From an uncultured Akkermansia sp. (lineage in GTDB: Bacteria > Verrucomicrobiota > Verrucomicrobiia > Verrucomicrobiales > Akkermansiaceae), in assembly GCA_947589295.1 (NCBI GenBank), contig CANQBZ010000006.1, positions 1 through 63,399 on the forward strand: a DNA stretch of 63,399 bases. Reading direction: 5' to 3'. Position numbers and translations under genes: made by a program. The stretch's first letter is position 1. Each line of letters starts with the position of its first letter. Positions 1 through 8,931 of the stretch are shown here, piece by piece. The notes under the pieces were generated by a model that was not told the DNA's origin, did no database searches, and saw nothing but the letters and a program-made list of their open reading frames with translations.

Positions 1-1802
1 CTCGCCTTGCGTCCCTTGCCGTCGCCGGCGATCCGTTCCAGCACCACATCGCGGTAGCTCATGCCGCCGGGAATCATTGGCAGCACATGCACATCGTACG
101 GCACCATCACGTCCAGCACATACGCCTCTTTTGCAGCAAGCATGCGCTCGATGGCCGGTGCGAGCTCAGCGGGTTCCACCACGCGCTCGCACGTGATGCC
201 GAAGCCGGCGCAGATCGTGGGGAAGTTCGGGTAGATGATATCCGGGGTGTGGTGAGTGGGGTCGTATTGGACATGCGGATCGGCTAGGAAGGTGTTGGCA
301 CGGTTGGAGTCGTACTTCAAGTCTTCCCACTGCACGACCATGCCGAGGTGTTGGTTATCCAGGATGATGCACTTGATGGGCATGCGTTCAATGTGGATCG
401 TGCCGAGTTCTTGCACATTCATGAGGAAGGAGCCGTCTCCATCGATATTCACCACAGGCAGGTCTGGACAGGCCACCTGGGCGCCCATCGCCGCCGGCAA
501 TCCGTAGCCCATGGATCCCAACCCGCCGGAGGTGGAGAATCGGCGCGGCTTTTCGAACTTGTAGAATTGTCCCGCGAACATCTGGTGCTGCCCCACACCG
601 GTGCAGATGATGGCGTCCTTGCCCTTGAGCTGATTGTACAGCTCTTCCACCACTTGCTGCGGGGCAATTTCGTGCTCACGTTTTTCGTAGGTGAGGGGGT
701 ATTTTTCTTTCCATGTTTTGATGAGGGAGAACCACTCGGGGCGGTTTTCCTCAGCGTATTTGCGGATGGGATGACCGAGCTTTTCAAGCTGCTCGTTGAA
801 GTAGCTCAGCGCTGCCTTGGCGTCCGCGCGGATGGCGAGATCCACGCGCTTGTTTTTGTTGAGCTCCGCCGCGTCAAAATCGATGTGAATGATGGTGGCA
901 CGGGGACAGAAGCTCTTGACGGCGCCGGTCACCCGGTCATCAAAGCGGGTGCCGATGGCCAGCACGACATCCGCCTCGTTCACGGTGTTGTTGGCATACA
1001 CGGCGCCGTGCATGCCCAGCCAGCGCACGGAAAGCGGGTGGGTTTCCGGCATCACTCCTACACCCATGAGCGTCGTCGCCACGGGGATTTGCAGGCGTTC
1101 GGCCAACTCGCGCAGCTCTGCAGCCGCATCGGCTATCACAACTCCGCCGCCCGCGTAGATGGCCGGGCGCTTGGCCGCCAACAGCAGCGGCAGTGCCTGG
1201 TCGAGTTCCTCCTTCGGCAGGGGAAGCTCCGGATTGTAGCCGGGCAAGTCCATCGGCTGGTCAAAGTCCGGCACAATGCTCATTTCTTGGAAGTTTTTGG
1301 GCACATCGATGACTACCGGGCCGGGACGACCAGTCCGCGCAATGTAAAAGGCCTCGCGGATGATGCGCGGGATGTCTTCCACGCGCGTCACGAGATAGCT
1401 GTGCTTCACGATGGGAGCCGTCATGCCGAACACATCGGTCTCCTGAAAGGCGGAGCTGCCGATGAGCGGCTTGCCAACCTGGGCGGTGATCGCCACCAGA
1501 GGAATGGAATCCATGAATGCATCCGCGATGGGGGTAATCATGTTGGTGGCTCCGGGACCGGAGGTAGACATGCAGACGCCCACTTTCCCGGTCACGCGCC
1601 CGTAACCCTCGGCGGCAAACCCGCCGCCTTGCTCATGGCGCGGCAGAATCGTGCGGATACTCGGCTCGTGGCTCAGAGCTTGGTGAATAGGCATGCTCGC
1701 CCCGCCCGGGTAGGCGAATACGACGTCTACTCCCTCGCGCACAAGGCACTGCACAAGGATCTCGGCTCCAGTCATCTTTTTGGGAGTTAATTTTTTTGTC
1801 AT
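1..1802 (-). CDS. ilvB: Acetolactate synthase large subunit, 3' end outside window
   Basis: This is the thiamine-diphosphate enzyme that condenses two pyruvates to acetolactate (or pyruvate with 2-oxobutyrate), the first common step of valine, leucine and isoleucine synthesis. Reading the minus strand from ATG at 1802 gives about 600 codons without a stop before the window edge. Visible family motifs include VFAYPGGASMPIHQAL near the N-terminus, the PRHEQGG segment with the catalytic Glu, and TSGPGATN. The gene is cut at its 3' end, so completeness cannot be judged. It is the first gene in the window and is transcribed away from the recombinase at 2071. Family assignment is secure; isozyme type is not determined. 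Confidence 0.95.
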   Translation of the reverse strand, partial: MTKKLTPKKMTGAEILVQCLVREGVDVVFAYPGGASMPIHQALSHEPSIRTILPRHEQGGGFAAEGYGRVTGKVGVCMSTSGPGATNMITPIADAFMDSIPLVAITAQVGKPLIGSSAFQETDVFGMTAPIVKHSYLVTRVEDIPRIIREAFYIARTGRPGPVVIDVPKNFQEMSIVPDFDQPMDLPGYNPELPLPKEELDQALPLLLAAKRPAIYAGGGVVIADAAAELRELAERLQIPVATTLMGVGVMPETHPLSVRWLGMHGAVYANNTVNEADVVLAIGTRFDDRVTGAVKSFCPRATIIHIDFDAAELNKNKRVDLAIRADAKAALSYFNEQLEKLGHPIRKYAEENRPEWFSLIKTWKEKYPLTYEKREHEIAPQQVVEELYNQLKGKDAIICTGVGQHQMFAGQFYKFEKPRRFSTSGGLGSMGYGLPAAMGAQVACPDLPVVNIDGDGSFLMNVQELGTIHIERMPIKCIILDNQHLGMVVQWEDLKYDSNRANTFLADPHVQYDPTHHTPDIIYPNFPTICAGFGITCERVVEPAELAPAIERMLAAKEAYVLDVMVPYDVHVLPMIPGGMSYRDVVLERIAGDGKGRKA

Positions 1803-2009
1803 GGCGTGTCAGATCAAAACATGCACCTTTTCGTGTGTGCAAGCATTCTACCAAATGCCCTATCACATGGAAAGCCTTTTTTGGGGCAGGATGCCTGCGC
1901 GCTGCAAAGGGAGGGAAGCAGGAGGGAGAGGGCGGCGCCGGGGAGCCGCAATCAACTCTCCGAAAGACTTGGCGAAAATGGAATGCCAAGGCGCTTTGGC
2001 GGTTCAGTG

Positions 2010-2039
2010 TTGACGCCTCGGGGTATCTGGGGGTAGATT
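2010..2039 (+). promoter_or_regulatory. Candidate promoter of the recombinase gene
   Basis: TTGACG (2010-2015) and TAGATT (2034-2039) are separated by 18 bases. The expected transcript starts about 25 bases before the recombinase ATG. Confidence 0.4.
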
Positions 2040-2046
2040 ACGCAAC

Positions 2047-2070
2047 CCGGCATGGTGCCGGATTTTTATT
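2047..2070 (+). promoter_or_regulatory. Hairpin with T-rich tail directly before the recombinase start codon
   Basis: CCGGCA (2047-2052), loop TGG, TGCCGG (2056-2061), then ATTTTTATT up to the ATG at 2071. It looks like a small intrinsic terminator or a hairpin that would hinder ribosome binding. No Shine-Dalgarno sequence is visible. Confidence 0.4.
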
Positions 2071-3087
2071 ATGAAGACCATACATAAATCATGGCCCCAC
2101 AAGATGGGGATTACAACGGATGATGCGATGCGCCTCTCGCGCGAGTTGCTGGAGCGCTGCCCACACAACGAGAAAGGCACGGCAAGACTCAATTATTGCC
2201 GAGAAATCATCAGTGAGGGGAGTCGCATCCTAAGAGAAACAACCCATTCCGTGACATTCCACGAGGCAGTCATGGTATCGCTGCGCGAACGCGGCGGGAG
2301 GCGTCCCAGTACATTGCACGAACTCAACTACATATGTAAGCGTATTCTGCAAGGCGCGCCTCACATGGCAGAGATGCAGCTGCGCCACATTAAGGTGGAG
2401 CATTGCTATGCGGTACTATCAGAGCTATTCTCTACTCCGCGTCAATTTAACAAAGCGCGCTTGGTGCTGCACTCCATATTCGCATGCGGGATACGCCATG
2501 GATGGTGCAGTTGCAATTCGGTTGACGGGATAGTCAAACCGAACCTGGCCGAAGTCGAGATAACGGCGCTGACATGGGAACATATCAAGCAATTGGTACG
2601 AGTAGCTCAGCATCCCCGGCACCTCTCCTGTGCGGCGACAATGGGAGTGATGCTCTGGGCCGGAGTGCGCCCATCGGAGGCGCAACGGTTGTGCTGGGAG
2701 GACATTAATTGGGAGGAGGGCATCCTGCTGCTGGCGGCCAGGCACAGCAAGACGGGCGGAGCGCGTTGCATCACCATGCAACCTGTTTTGAAGCGATGGT
2801 TGGTTCAAGTGTGCAAGGGAAAGAAACTCAGCGGACCGCTCTGCCCGACAGGATGGGATTACCGATGGAGGGAGCTGCGCCGAGAGGCGGGAATAGAAAC
2901 GTGGCAGCAGGATGTGCTGCGCCACACCTTCGCGAGTTACCACCTCAAGCGCTTTAAGGACCTGTCCATGCTTCAGCTTGAAATGGGGCATGCGACACCG
3001 GAGTTGCTGCGCACGCGCTATCTGAACATGCGTGGCATTACGAAACGGCAGGCACGGCTCTTCTGGTCTCCCAAGGAATGGTGCTAG
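2071..3087 (+). CDS. Tyrosine recombinase / phage-type integrase
   Basis: The 338-residue protein has the two-part layout of tyrosine recombinases: an N-terminal SAM-like DNA-binding region (about 60-150) and a C-terminal catalytic domain. Catalytic candidates are Arg200 (GVRPSEA), Lys227 (HSKTGG), Arg284 (LRHTFAS), His307 (MGHATPE) and Tyr317 (RTRY). The first His of the usual HxxR box is Asp281, a substitution worth noting. The ATG at 2071 follows a hairpin and has no clear ribosome-binding site. It stands alone between ilvB and a terminator, with no excisionase, phage genes or tRNA beside it. It could serve a small mobile element or act as a DNA invertase; no target is shown by the sequence. 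Confidence 0.9.
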   Translation: MKTIHKSWPHKMGITTDDAMRLSRELLERCPHNEKGTARLNYCREIISEGSRILRETTHSVTFHEAVMVSLRERGGRRPSTLHELNYICKRILQGAPHMAEMQLRHIKVEHCYAVLSELFSTPRQFNKARLVLHSIFACGIRHGWCSCNSVDGIVKPNLAEVEITALTWEHIKQLVRVAQHPRHLSCAATMGVMLWAGVRPSEAQRLCWEDINWEEGILLLAARHSKTGGARCITMQPVLKRWLVQVCKGKKLSGPLCPTGWDYRWRELRREAGIETWQQDVLRHTFASYHLKRFKDLSMLQLEMGHATPELLRTRYLNMRGITKRQARLFWSPKEWC

Positions 3088-3113
3088 ACTAGCCCTTTTT
3101 CCCTGAATTCCAT

Positions 3114-3145
3114 GCGAGCCGCTCTCTTCGGGGCGGCTCGCTTGT
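3114..3145 (+). terminator. Intrinsic terminator after the recombinase
   Basis: Perfect 9-bp stem GCGAGCCGC (3114-3122) / GCGGCTCGC (3133-3141), followed by TTGTT. It lies 26 bases after the recombinase stop codon. Confidence 0.75.
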
Positions 3146-3242
3146 TGTCAGGTCTCAACTGAGGAAACCCAATGCGAAACTGCAGTCAAACAAAAAAGCT
3201 TATTTGCAGAGGGACATTTGGTTCCATCCACGCCACACCCAC

Positions 3243-3797
3243 TTAAAAGGGGGAAAAAGACGCACCCTCAGCGCTTGACCAAGGGTCCGTGTTGAGCTCG
3301 TGGAGTGCGGTGTCTTCTCGCATATTGCCGGCGTATAACGGATCTTCCTCGTCCCCCGCCAGCACCACGATATTGCGCTTGGGGGTACGGCGAGCGTGTT
3401 CAGAGAGTACAGTTGTACTCACGACTTGGCGTGAAACGCCAGGCTGTAGAGAGTTGGCACGGCTTTCCAGTTCGCAAAGGTGCTCTGTTCGTGCTGCTGT
3501 GGATGGGGCATTCTGCCAAGTCAGGAACCCCATACACAGCGCGCCCAAGCCAAAGACCGATGCGCCAAAAGCGACACGCCGAACCCCAAGATGCTCCATG
3601 AGGGCGCTTACATGCTCCCAGACGAGACTGTGCACTGGGCGGCACACGACCTCGCGCTCTACGCGACGGCGAAAGTCCTGCAGGAAGCGCTCCTCAAAGC
3701 AGGCCTCCGGGGTAGCCTCTATGCGCAAGGTGCGCAGGAGCACGACCCACTCCTGAGAGGCCTCGGGCTCTCCGGGTTGTATTGATTTGTTGCGCAT
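3243..3797 (-). CDS. Hypothetical single-pass membrane protein
   Basis: No family is recognised for this 184-residue protein. It has a cytosol-like N-terminal part of about 72 residues rich in Arg and Glu (FEERFLQDFRRRVERE around 34-49), one predicted membrane helix at about 74-93, and a polar C-terminal tail of about 90 residues with no motif. The layout resembles small membrane-bound anti-sigma proteins, but no zinc-binding HxxxCxxC motif is present and no sigma factor gene is adjacent, so that is only a resemblance. It starts 59 bases after hemA on the same strand and is probably the last gene of the deacetylase-cobA/hemD-hemA transcript. Confidence 0.7.
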   Translation of the reverse strand: MRNKSIQPGEPEASQEWVVLLRTLRIEATPEACFEERFLQDFRRRVEREVVCRPVHSLVWEHVSALMEHLGVRRVAFGASVFGLGALCMGFLTWQNAPSTAARTEHLCELESRANSLQPGVSRQVVSTTVLSEHARRTPKRNIVVLAGDEEDPLYAGNMREDTALHELNTDPWSSAEGASFSPF

Positions 3798-3856
3798 GAG
3801 GGATAGTTGTTGTTATGTAGGCTCGAAAAGGTAGACGGCTTCGTATGGCAAAATGT

Positions 3857-4963
3857 TCAAAAAAAATCCGTTTTTTTTGCTGGGACAAGAGCAACAGGGA
3901 TTGAGGCTACACCAGGACTTGCCAACGTATAGACAGGCTGTGGCAGAAGCTGCAGTCCGGCATCTGTCAGCCACTGTTCGATAAGTTGGGCTCCTTGCTG
4001 CACTTGCAAATGTCGCTGTTGCATGGTTTCGCGAGTTCGCGCCTGCAGGGCGTCCATGTCGTAAAGTGTGACTCCTTTCACCGCTGCGCATGCCGGGTCT
4101 GCATTGCGCGGGACAGACAAATCAATGATGAAGAGGGGTCTGCCCGAACGAGCGGCACAAACCTGTTCGACCACCTTCTGCGTTACCACATACACCGGCG
4201 CTGCTGTGGACACAATGACAATATCTATCTGTTCCAAAAAGGACATCCATTGAGAGAATCGGATGACCCGGCCGTCTACATCTTGGGCGAGAGCCTGGGC
4301 GCGTTCATAGGAGCGATTTGCCACAAAAATGCTTTGAGCACCGCGGGAGCGTAAGCTCTGCGCCGTGCTGCGCGCAACATCGCCCGCACCCACAACAAGC
4401 ACGTTCGCCCCCTCCAGATCTCCCAAAATCTCGCGAGCGAGAGCGACAGCTGCTGCGCCTACAGAGGTGGGGCCAACGGTAATAAGCGTGCTGCTGCGCA
4501 CTTTTTTCCCGATGGAGAAGATGCTTTGAAAGATGCGGTGCAAGGTGCGCCCTGCTGTGGAGGCGCAGCAGGCGGTGCGGTACGCATCCTTGAGCTGGCC
4601 GAATATCTCTGTTTCGCCAATGACCATGGAATCGAGTCCGGCGGCCACCATGGCGAGGTGGCGGAGCGCAGCGGCATCGCGGTGCAGGTAAAAAGCGCTG
4701 GTGGCGACAGTGGAATCTGCACCCAAAAAATGCGCAATGACGGCGCGTTGCGTACTCCCGACATCTGCCGAGACAAAATAGAGTTCAGTGCGATTGCAAG
4801 TGGAGAGCAGGACGAGCTCTGCCATGCCGCAAGCGCGTTGCAGCTCGTGTGTGGTTTCAGCAAGCTTTCTCTGTGGTACGGCAAACTTTTCGCGCAGGCC
4901 CACGGAAGCAGTGCGGTGGTTGATTCCCAAACAGGCAAAGAAACTCAATGCGTCAGAGGTCAT
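3857..4963 (-). CDS. hemA: Glutamyl-tRNA reductase
   Basis: Catalyses NADPH-dependent reduction of glutamyl-tRNA to glutamate-1-semialdehyde, the first committed step of C5 tetrapyrrole synthesis. Family motifs are NHRTAS, LLSTCNRTELY with the catalytic Cys, GETEIFGQLKDAY, and the Rossmann segment VVGAGDVA. I place the start at ATG 4963, which overlaps the cobA/hemD stop as ATGA (translational coupling); an in-frame ATG at 4990 would add nine residues. The resulting 368 residues are shorter than the roughly 420 common in the family, and the missing part falls in the C-terminal dimerisation region. The last codons run through an A8 and a T8 tract, which could slip. Function is secure; the exact C-terminus is less so. 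Confidence 0.92.
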   Translation of the reverse strand: MTSDALSFFACLGINHRTASVGLREKFAVPQRKLAETTHELQRACGMAELVLLSTCNRTELYFVSADVGSTQRAVIAHFLGADSTVATSAFYLHRDAAALRHLAMVAAGLDSMVIGETEIFGQLKDAYRTACCASTAGRTLHRIFQSIFSIGKKVRSSTLITVGPTSVGAAAVALAREILGDLEGANVLVVGAGDVARSTAQSLRSRGAQSIFVANRSYERAQALAQDVDGRVIRFSQWMSFLEQIDIVIVSTAAPVYVVTQKVVEQVCAARSGRPLFIIDLSVPRNADPACAAVKGVTLYDMDALQARTRETMQQRHLQVQQGAQLIEQWLTDAGLQLLPQPVYTLASPGVASIPVALVPAKKTDFF

Positions 4964-6489
4964 GAGCGTGTGGTTGCAGCCCAGCGGCATATAGCGCTCA
5001 CCAGACTGGGGATTGTGTGCAAATCGGCCTCGACAGTCGGCGGCATGCCAAGCTTATTGAGTGCGGCGGTAGTTATTGGGCCCATGCTTGCCACGGCGCA
5101 ATGTTTCGGCAGGTTCAGTCCCATGCTCGCAAAGTGCGCCGCCGCGCTGGAGCTGGTAAAGGTGATAAGGTCTGCCCCCTCCTCGATCAGTATACCCGCA
5201 TAACGCGCATCTCCGGGCGCCACGTCATATGCGATGCACTCATCCACTATGGCCTTGCGCTTCTCCAATTCGCGGCGTATGACATCGCGTGCCTGTTGCG
5301 CATGCACCCAGAGTACAGTGCTGTGTTCCAGTCCGCCAAAGTCGTCTGACCTGCGGTCAAATTCGGCGATGAGTTGTTCTGCTACAGCCTCCTGCGGCAT
5401 CACATCCACCATGAGCCCACACTTGCGGAGTTGCTCAGCAGTACCCGGGCCAAGTGCGGCGATACGTGAGCCGCCGAGTTCGCGCAGGTCCTCGTACACA
5501 GTGAAGAACGCCTCAAAGAAGCGTTCCACTCCATTCGGGCTGGAAAAGACGAGCCAATCGTGGTGAGGGCTGCCGACCACAGCCTTGGCAAAAGCTTGTT
5601 TATTTTGTGGCGGGACGATGCGCAGAGTTGGCAATTCTGCCACTTCCGCTCCGAGCTCACGCAGGGCACGGCACAGAGAACCCGCCTGTCGGCGAGCACG
5701 AGTCACGAGAATCCGCCGTCCTGCCAGTGGCAAACGTTGACGCCAATCCAGGGAATCTGCAAGATGGACGACATCTCCAATAATTACCACAGCAGGGGAT
5801 GACAAATGAGCCTTCTGCGCTTCACCGGCCAATGTAGCCACCGTAGCCCGCACGCAGATTTGGCGCGCAGTTGTGGCCCATTGCACCGCAGCCGCAGGGG
5901 TTGCACCCGGCAGTCCGGCATCCTGCAGAGCCTGCATCTTTTCGGTCAATTGACCCATGCCCATGAGCATCACCCGCGTACCAGGAGCGGCGGCAATGGC
6001 GGCGGCATCCGGCAAACCTGCACCCTCGTCCATTGCCGTGTGGCCAGTAAAAATCGTGAGCTGGGAACAATGGTCGCGGTGAGTTACTGGTATACCTGCA
6101 TAGGCCGGTCCTGCGATGGCAGAGCAGACTCCAGGCACTACTTGGAAAGCGACACCCGCATCCCGCAGAGCAAGGGCCTCCTCTCCCCCGCGTCCGAACA
6201 CATAGGGGTCACCGCCTTTCAGGCGCACGGTGCATGCATGTCGCTGCGCACATTGCACGAGCAAGGCATTGATTTTTTCCTGGGTCAGGGTGTGGCAGCC
6301 ACCGCGTTTGCCAACGTCAATGAGTTCGCAGCTTTCCTTGCACCAGCCGAGCATGACTCGAGGCACGAGCGCATCGTACACCACGCAATCTGCACGTTCT
6401 ACCAGCTCGCGCCCTCTCAGGGTCATGAGCCCGGGGTCACCGGGTCCTGCGCCCACTAAATAGACACAATGGGATAGCTCTTCGCCCAT
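4960..6489 (-). CDS. cobA-hemD: Uroporphyrinogen-III C-methyltransferase / uroporphyrinogen-III synthase fusion
   Basis: This 509-residue bifunctional enzyme has an N-terminal SAM-dependent methyltransferase (about 1-245; VYLVGAGPGDPGLMTL, GGDPYVFGRGGEE, YAGIPVTHR) that makes precorrin-2, and a C-terminal uroporphyrinogen-III synthase (about 255-509; ILVTRARRQAGSL, VFSSPNGVERFF, FTSSSAAAHFA). Such fusions are known in several bacterial groups. The start overlaps the deacetylase stop as TAATG and the stop overlaps hemA as ATGA, so the tetrapyrrole genes are translationally coupled. The methyltransferase leads towards sirohaem or corrinoids, and the B12-dependent metH later in the window gives one possible use. 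Confidence 0.93.
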   Translation of the reverse strand: MGEELSHCVYLVGAGPGDPGLMTLRGRELVERADCVVYDALVPRVMLGWCKESCELIDVGKRGGCHTLTQEKINALLVQCAQRHACTVRLKGGDPYVFGRGGEEALALRDAGVAFQVVPGVCSAIAGPAYAGIPVTHRDHCSQLTIFTGHTAMDEGAGLPDAAAIAAAPGTRVMLMGMGQLTEKMQALQDAGLPGATPAAAVQWATTARQICVRATVATLAGEAQKAHLSSPAVVIIGDVVHLADSLDWRQRLPLAGRRILVTRARRQAGSLCRALRELGAEVAELPTLRIVPPQNKQAFAKAVVGSPHHDWLVFSSPNGVERFFEAFFTVYEDLRELGGSRIAALGPGTAEQLRKCGLMVDVMPQEAVAEQLIAEFDRRSDDFGGLEHSTVLWVHAQQARDVIRRELEKRKAIVDECIAYDVAPGDARYAGILIEEGADLITFTSSSAAAHFASMGLNLPKHCAVASMGPITTAALNKLGMPPTVEADLHTIPSLVSAICRWAATTRS

Positions 6490-7643
6490 TACTGCACATC
6501 AGGCTGATTTTGTTGGTCAGGCACATCGTCCGATTCGATTGCGGCATCAAGAGGATATGCAGCAGGGGGAATCTGGCTATCAGTCGGCTGCGGAGCGGCC
6601 CCCATCTCGGGCTCTTGAGGAGCAATCGAGTTGGCCACAGCCTGCTGTGGTTCAGGCAAGGGCGTGGCAGTTGGAGCAGGCGGAGCTGGCTGCTCTGGGG
6701 AAGCAGGGGGGGCGGGCTGTTGATCAGCAGGCTGCGAGGGGGTACTGCCCCCCTCATCACTCGGCGGCAACGTGTTTGCCACGGCAGGGGGGGCTGGGGC
6801 GTCCGGAGCGGCGCCCGCTGCGCTGCGTCCCATGCGGATGAGCTGGGATACAGTAACTAACTGAAACCCGCGTGCTTGTAAGCCACTCACCACTCCTTCC
6901 ACTGCCTGCAGAGTGGAGCCGTGTATATCGTGCAGCAGGATAATGGACCCATTGTGTGCCTGGTTGACAGCGCGATCAATGACCACACCGATTCCCGGAT
7001 GTTTCCAATCCACCGTATCCACATCCCAAAGAACACTGGGCATGCCGTACTGCGTCATCATGTAGTCCACGATATCTCGATTGGTGGCACCGTATGGCGG
7101 CCGCATCAGCGCGGGGTTGCGTCCTGTAGCCTCTTGCACTACAGCAGCTGTGCGATCCATTTGGGAAGCTATTTGCTCGTGGCTGAGTTTGGTGAGATTG
7201 GCATGATCCCATGTGTGGGAGGCTATCTCGTGTCCCTCAGCAGCGGCGCGGGCGAGGATAGCTTTGTTGCACGCGGCGTTCTCTCCCAACACAAAAAAGG
7301 TGGCGTGGGCACCATGGCGGCGCAAGATGTCGAGCACTTTGGGCGTGTAGCTCGCGCTCGGCCCGTCATCAAAGGTGAGCGCTACATACTTGCCCGGCAC
7401 GTTTACACGCGCCACGCGCCGCCCGGGTACTGCAGGTTTGAACACCTTTGGCTCCGATGGGACACGTAACGCCCTCTTTTCGGGTTTTTTTGTCAGATTC
7501 TTTCGAGGGGTAGGATGGGCTTGTGGTTCGAGCGGCTGCACAATCAATGGTTGCTCGGCCTCTTGGTCTCTTTTGTCGCTTGAACAGCCTAAACTCAGAG
7601 CCATGGCGAGCGTAATAAGAGTTATAGTGAAAAATTGTTTCAT
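6489..7643 (-). CDS. Lipoprotein polysaccharide deacetylase (NodB domain, CE4)
   Basis: A 384-residue envelope protein. The N-terminus has a signal peptide ending in LGC, typical of lipoproteins. The NodB domain (about 85-270) carries the full CE4 motif set: TFDDGPS with the metal-binding Asp pair, HTWDH, RPPYG, VDTVDW and LLHD. It should remove N- or O-acetyl groups from a cell-wall or surface polysaccharide; peptidoglycan is a reasonable but unproven substrate. From about residue 280 the tail is Pro/Ala/Gln rich and probably a disordered spacer. It is the first gene of the operon leading to cobA-hemD, with a clear ribosome-binding site (AAGGAAGGGA) and promoter upstream. Confidence 0.9.
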   Translation of the reverse strand: MKQFFTITLITLAMALSLGCSSDKRDQEAEQPLIVQPLEPQAHPTPRKNLTKKPEKRALRVPSEPKVFKPAVPGRRVARVNVPGKYVALTFDDGPSASYTPKVLDILRRHGAHATFFVLGENAACNKAILARAAAEGHEIASHTWDHANLTKLSHEQIASQMDRTAAVVQEATGRNPALMRPPYGATNRDIVDYMMTQYGMPSVLWDVDTVDWKHPGIGVVIDRAVNQAHNGSIILLHDIHGSTLQAVEGVVSGLQARGFQLVTVSQLIRMGRSAAGAAPDAPAPPAVANTLPPSDEGGSTPSQPADQQPAPPASPEQPAPPAPTATPLPEPQQAVANSIAPQEPEMGAAPQPTDSQIPPAAYPLDAAIESDDVPDQQNQPDVQ

Positions 7644-7670
7644 GGAGCGTTCCCTTCCTTGGAAGACGCT

Positions 7671-7698
7671 ATTATAGCCCTTCTGGGAGTAAAATCAA
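7671..7698 (-). promoter_or_regulatory. Promoter of the deacetylase-cobA/hemD-hemA operon
   Basis: On the minus strand, TTGATT (7698-7693) and TATAAT (7676-7671) are 16 bases apart. The start codon at 7643 is 27 bases further on, with a good Shine-Dalgarno in the leader. Confidence 0.65.
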
Positions 7699-7814
7699 GC
7701 CTTGCTCATGTCAGGGATGCGACATGTTTTTTCATCGCATCCGGCATGTGAGATATTCGCTGCGTTCCGTGCGCAAATGATACATTTTTTTCCATTGCAT
7801 GATGGTGCCTTCAA

Positions 7815-8783
7815 TCAAGGGAGAGAACACCAGACGGCACGGTGATCGCTGCCGGCTCCATGGGGCGTTTTTTCGATGACCCCACTTTCCATGCCTTTTC
7901 CTGACAAATCGAGAAACGTGGAGTTGACGTAGATGTGGTCAAACGTATTGTACTCCCGATTGGGGGCGTAATATATTGTCCAGGGATCGCCGTGAGCATC
8001 AGTTGCTTTGATGCGGTGTAGAGCGAACGTTCTGTCAGCGGGTTGGGTCAGGGAGAGCAGGATAGGGTCATGGATCCCGGTGTTCCAATCGCCAAACACG
8101 AGGAAAGGCGTTTTGTTGTCATGAAGAAGAGCATATTGCAGATGAGCGGCGAGAGTTTTTACTTCGCGGCTCCGTTGGGTATCCGCAGCACTGGGATTAT
8201 CCGTCTTACGAGATTTGAGATGAACGCCTACAATGCGCCAGCACCGGTTATTATATCCGCATAGGGTCACGTCCAAAATTCCCCTCAGCATGCGGCGGTT
8301 TGTACGCTCGCCGACAAGCTTGGAGTTGGCGTTCGAGTTGTTGTGCAAAATGGGAAACCGGGAAAGAATGCCTAGAGCGCGATCTTCGCCCCGGCGTTCC
8401 AGCACAAAACGGTGAGGAAAGTACAGGTTACGTCGGGCAAGACGTTCTGCAAGATCATCCAGGGCAGCACGGCCGCCAATTTCGACAAGCCCGATGACTT
8501 GGGGATGCACAGAGGCCAGGGTATCGGCTACAGCCTCACGCTCAGCAATGCGTTTGATGGGGCGTGGATAGGGGGAGCGCGGAGCATCTTTGTCCACAAA
8601 GTAATTGCGTACGTTGTACATCACAAAGCGCGGGGAGGAGGATGGTAGAGAAGAAAAATCTTCGGGGGCTCCTTGCGACAAATTGGCAAGCAGGAAGTAC
8701 CACAATAGCAGAAGGAGAACCGGGGAAAATGCTCGAAAATAAGGAAAGCGACGCACGAGTGCGCGAGCGGGAAAATTTTTCAT
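7815..8783 (-). CDS. Endonuclease/exonuclease/phosphatase (EEP) family protein with signal anchor
   Basis: I use ATG 8783, giving 322 residues that open with Arg-rich residues and a hydrophobic stretch (LLLLLWYFLLANL), so the protein is probably exported or membrane anchored. The rest is an EEP domain: MYNVRNYF near the start, GLVEIGG with the metal-binding Glu, FGDWNTG, and the C-terminal GSDHRAVW with the catalytic Asp-His pair. The family includes nucleases and phosphodiesterases; an extracytoplasmic DNase or a phospholipid phosphodiesterase are both possible. It is divergent from the ankyrin gene at 8932. An upstream start at 8987 would overlap that gene and is less likely. Confidence 0.8.
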   Translation of the reverse strand: MKNFPARALVRRFPYFRAFSPVLLLLLWYFLLANLSQGAPEDFSSLPSSSPRFVMYNVRNYFVDKDAPRSPYPRPIKRIAEREAVADTLASVHPQVIGLVEIGGRAALDDLAERLARRNLYFPHRFVLERRGEDRALGILSRFPILHNNSNANSKLVGERTNRRMLRGILDVTLCGYNNRCWRIVGVHLKSRKTDNPSAADTQRSREVKTLAAHLQYALLHDNKTPFLVFGDWNTGIHDPILLSLTQPADRTFALHRIKATDAHGDPWTIYYAPNREYNTFDHIYVNSTFLDLSGKGMESGVIEKTPHGAGSDHRAVWCSLP

Positions 8784-8883
8784 GAGGGCGAGGTGTGGCG
8801 GCGCGTCTAATTGTAGGAAAGCAGAGAAGAGAGTCAAGCCGGAATTGCGCCGCAGCGCGCGATGGAAAGTGCGTGAAAATTGC

Positions 8884-8912
8884 TTGATGAAGCGTATGGA
8901 ACGTGATAGTAT
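8884..8912 (+). promoter_or_regulatory. Promoter of the ankyrin / metallopeptidase pair
   Basis: TTGATG (8884-8889) and TAGTAT (8907-8912) are 17 bases apart. A strong Shine-Dalgarno GAGGAGGG (8918-8925) precedes ATG 8932. Confidence 0.6.
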
Positions 8913-8931
8913 GCAGCGAGGAGGGTGCATC

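Noticed and set aside
348..1790. 480-codon plus-strand frame
   Set aside because: It is antisense to ilvB, whose minus-strand reading gives clear family motifs; a shadow of GC-rich codon use.
2071..3087. Integrated phage or genomic island around the recombinase
   Set aside because: No structural, excision or transfer genes, no tRNA and no flanking direct repeats were seen; neighbours are housekeeping genes.
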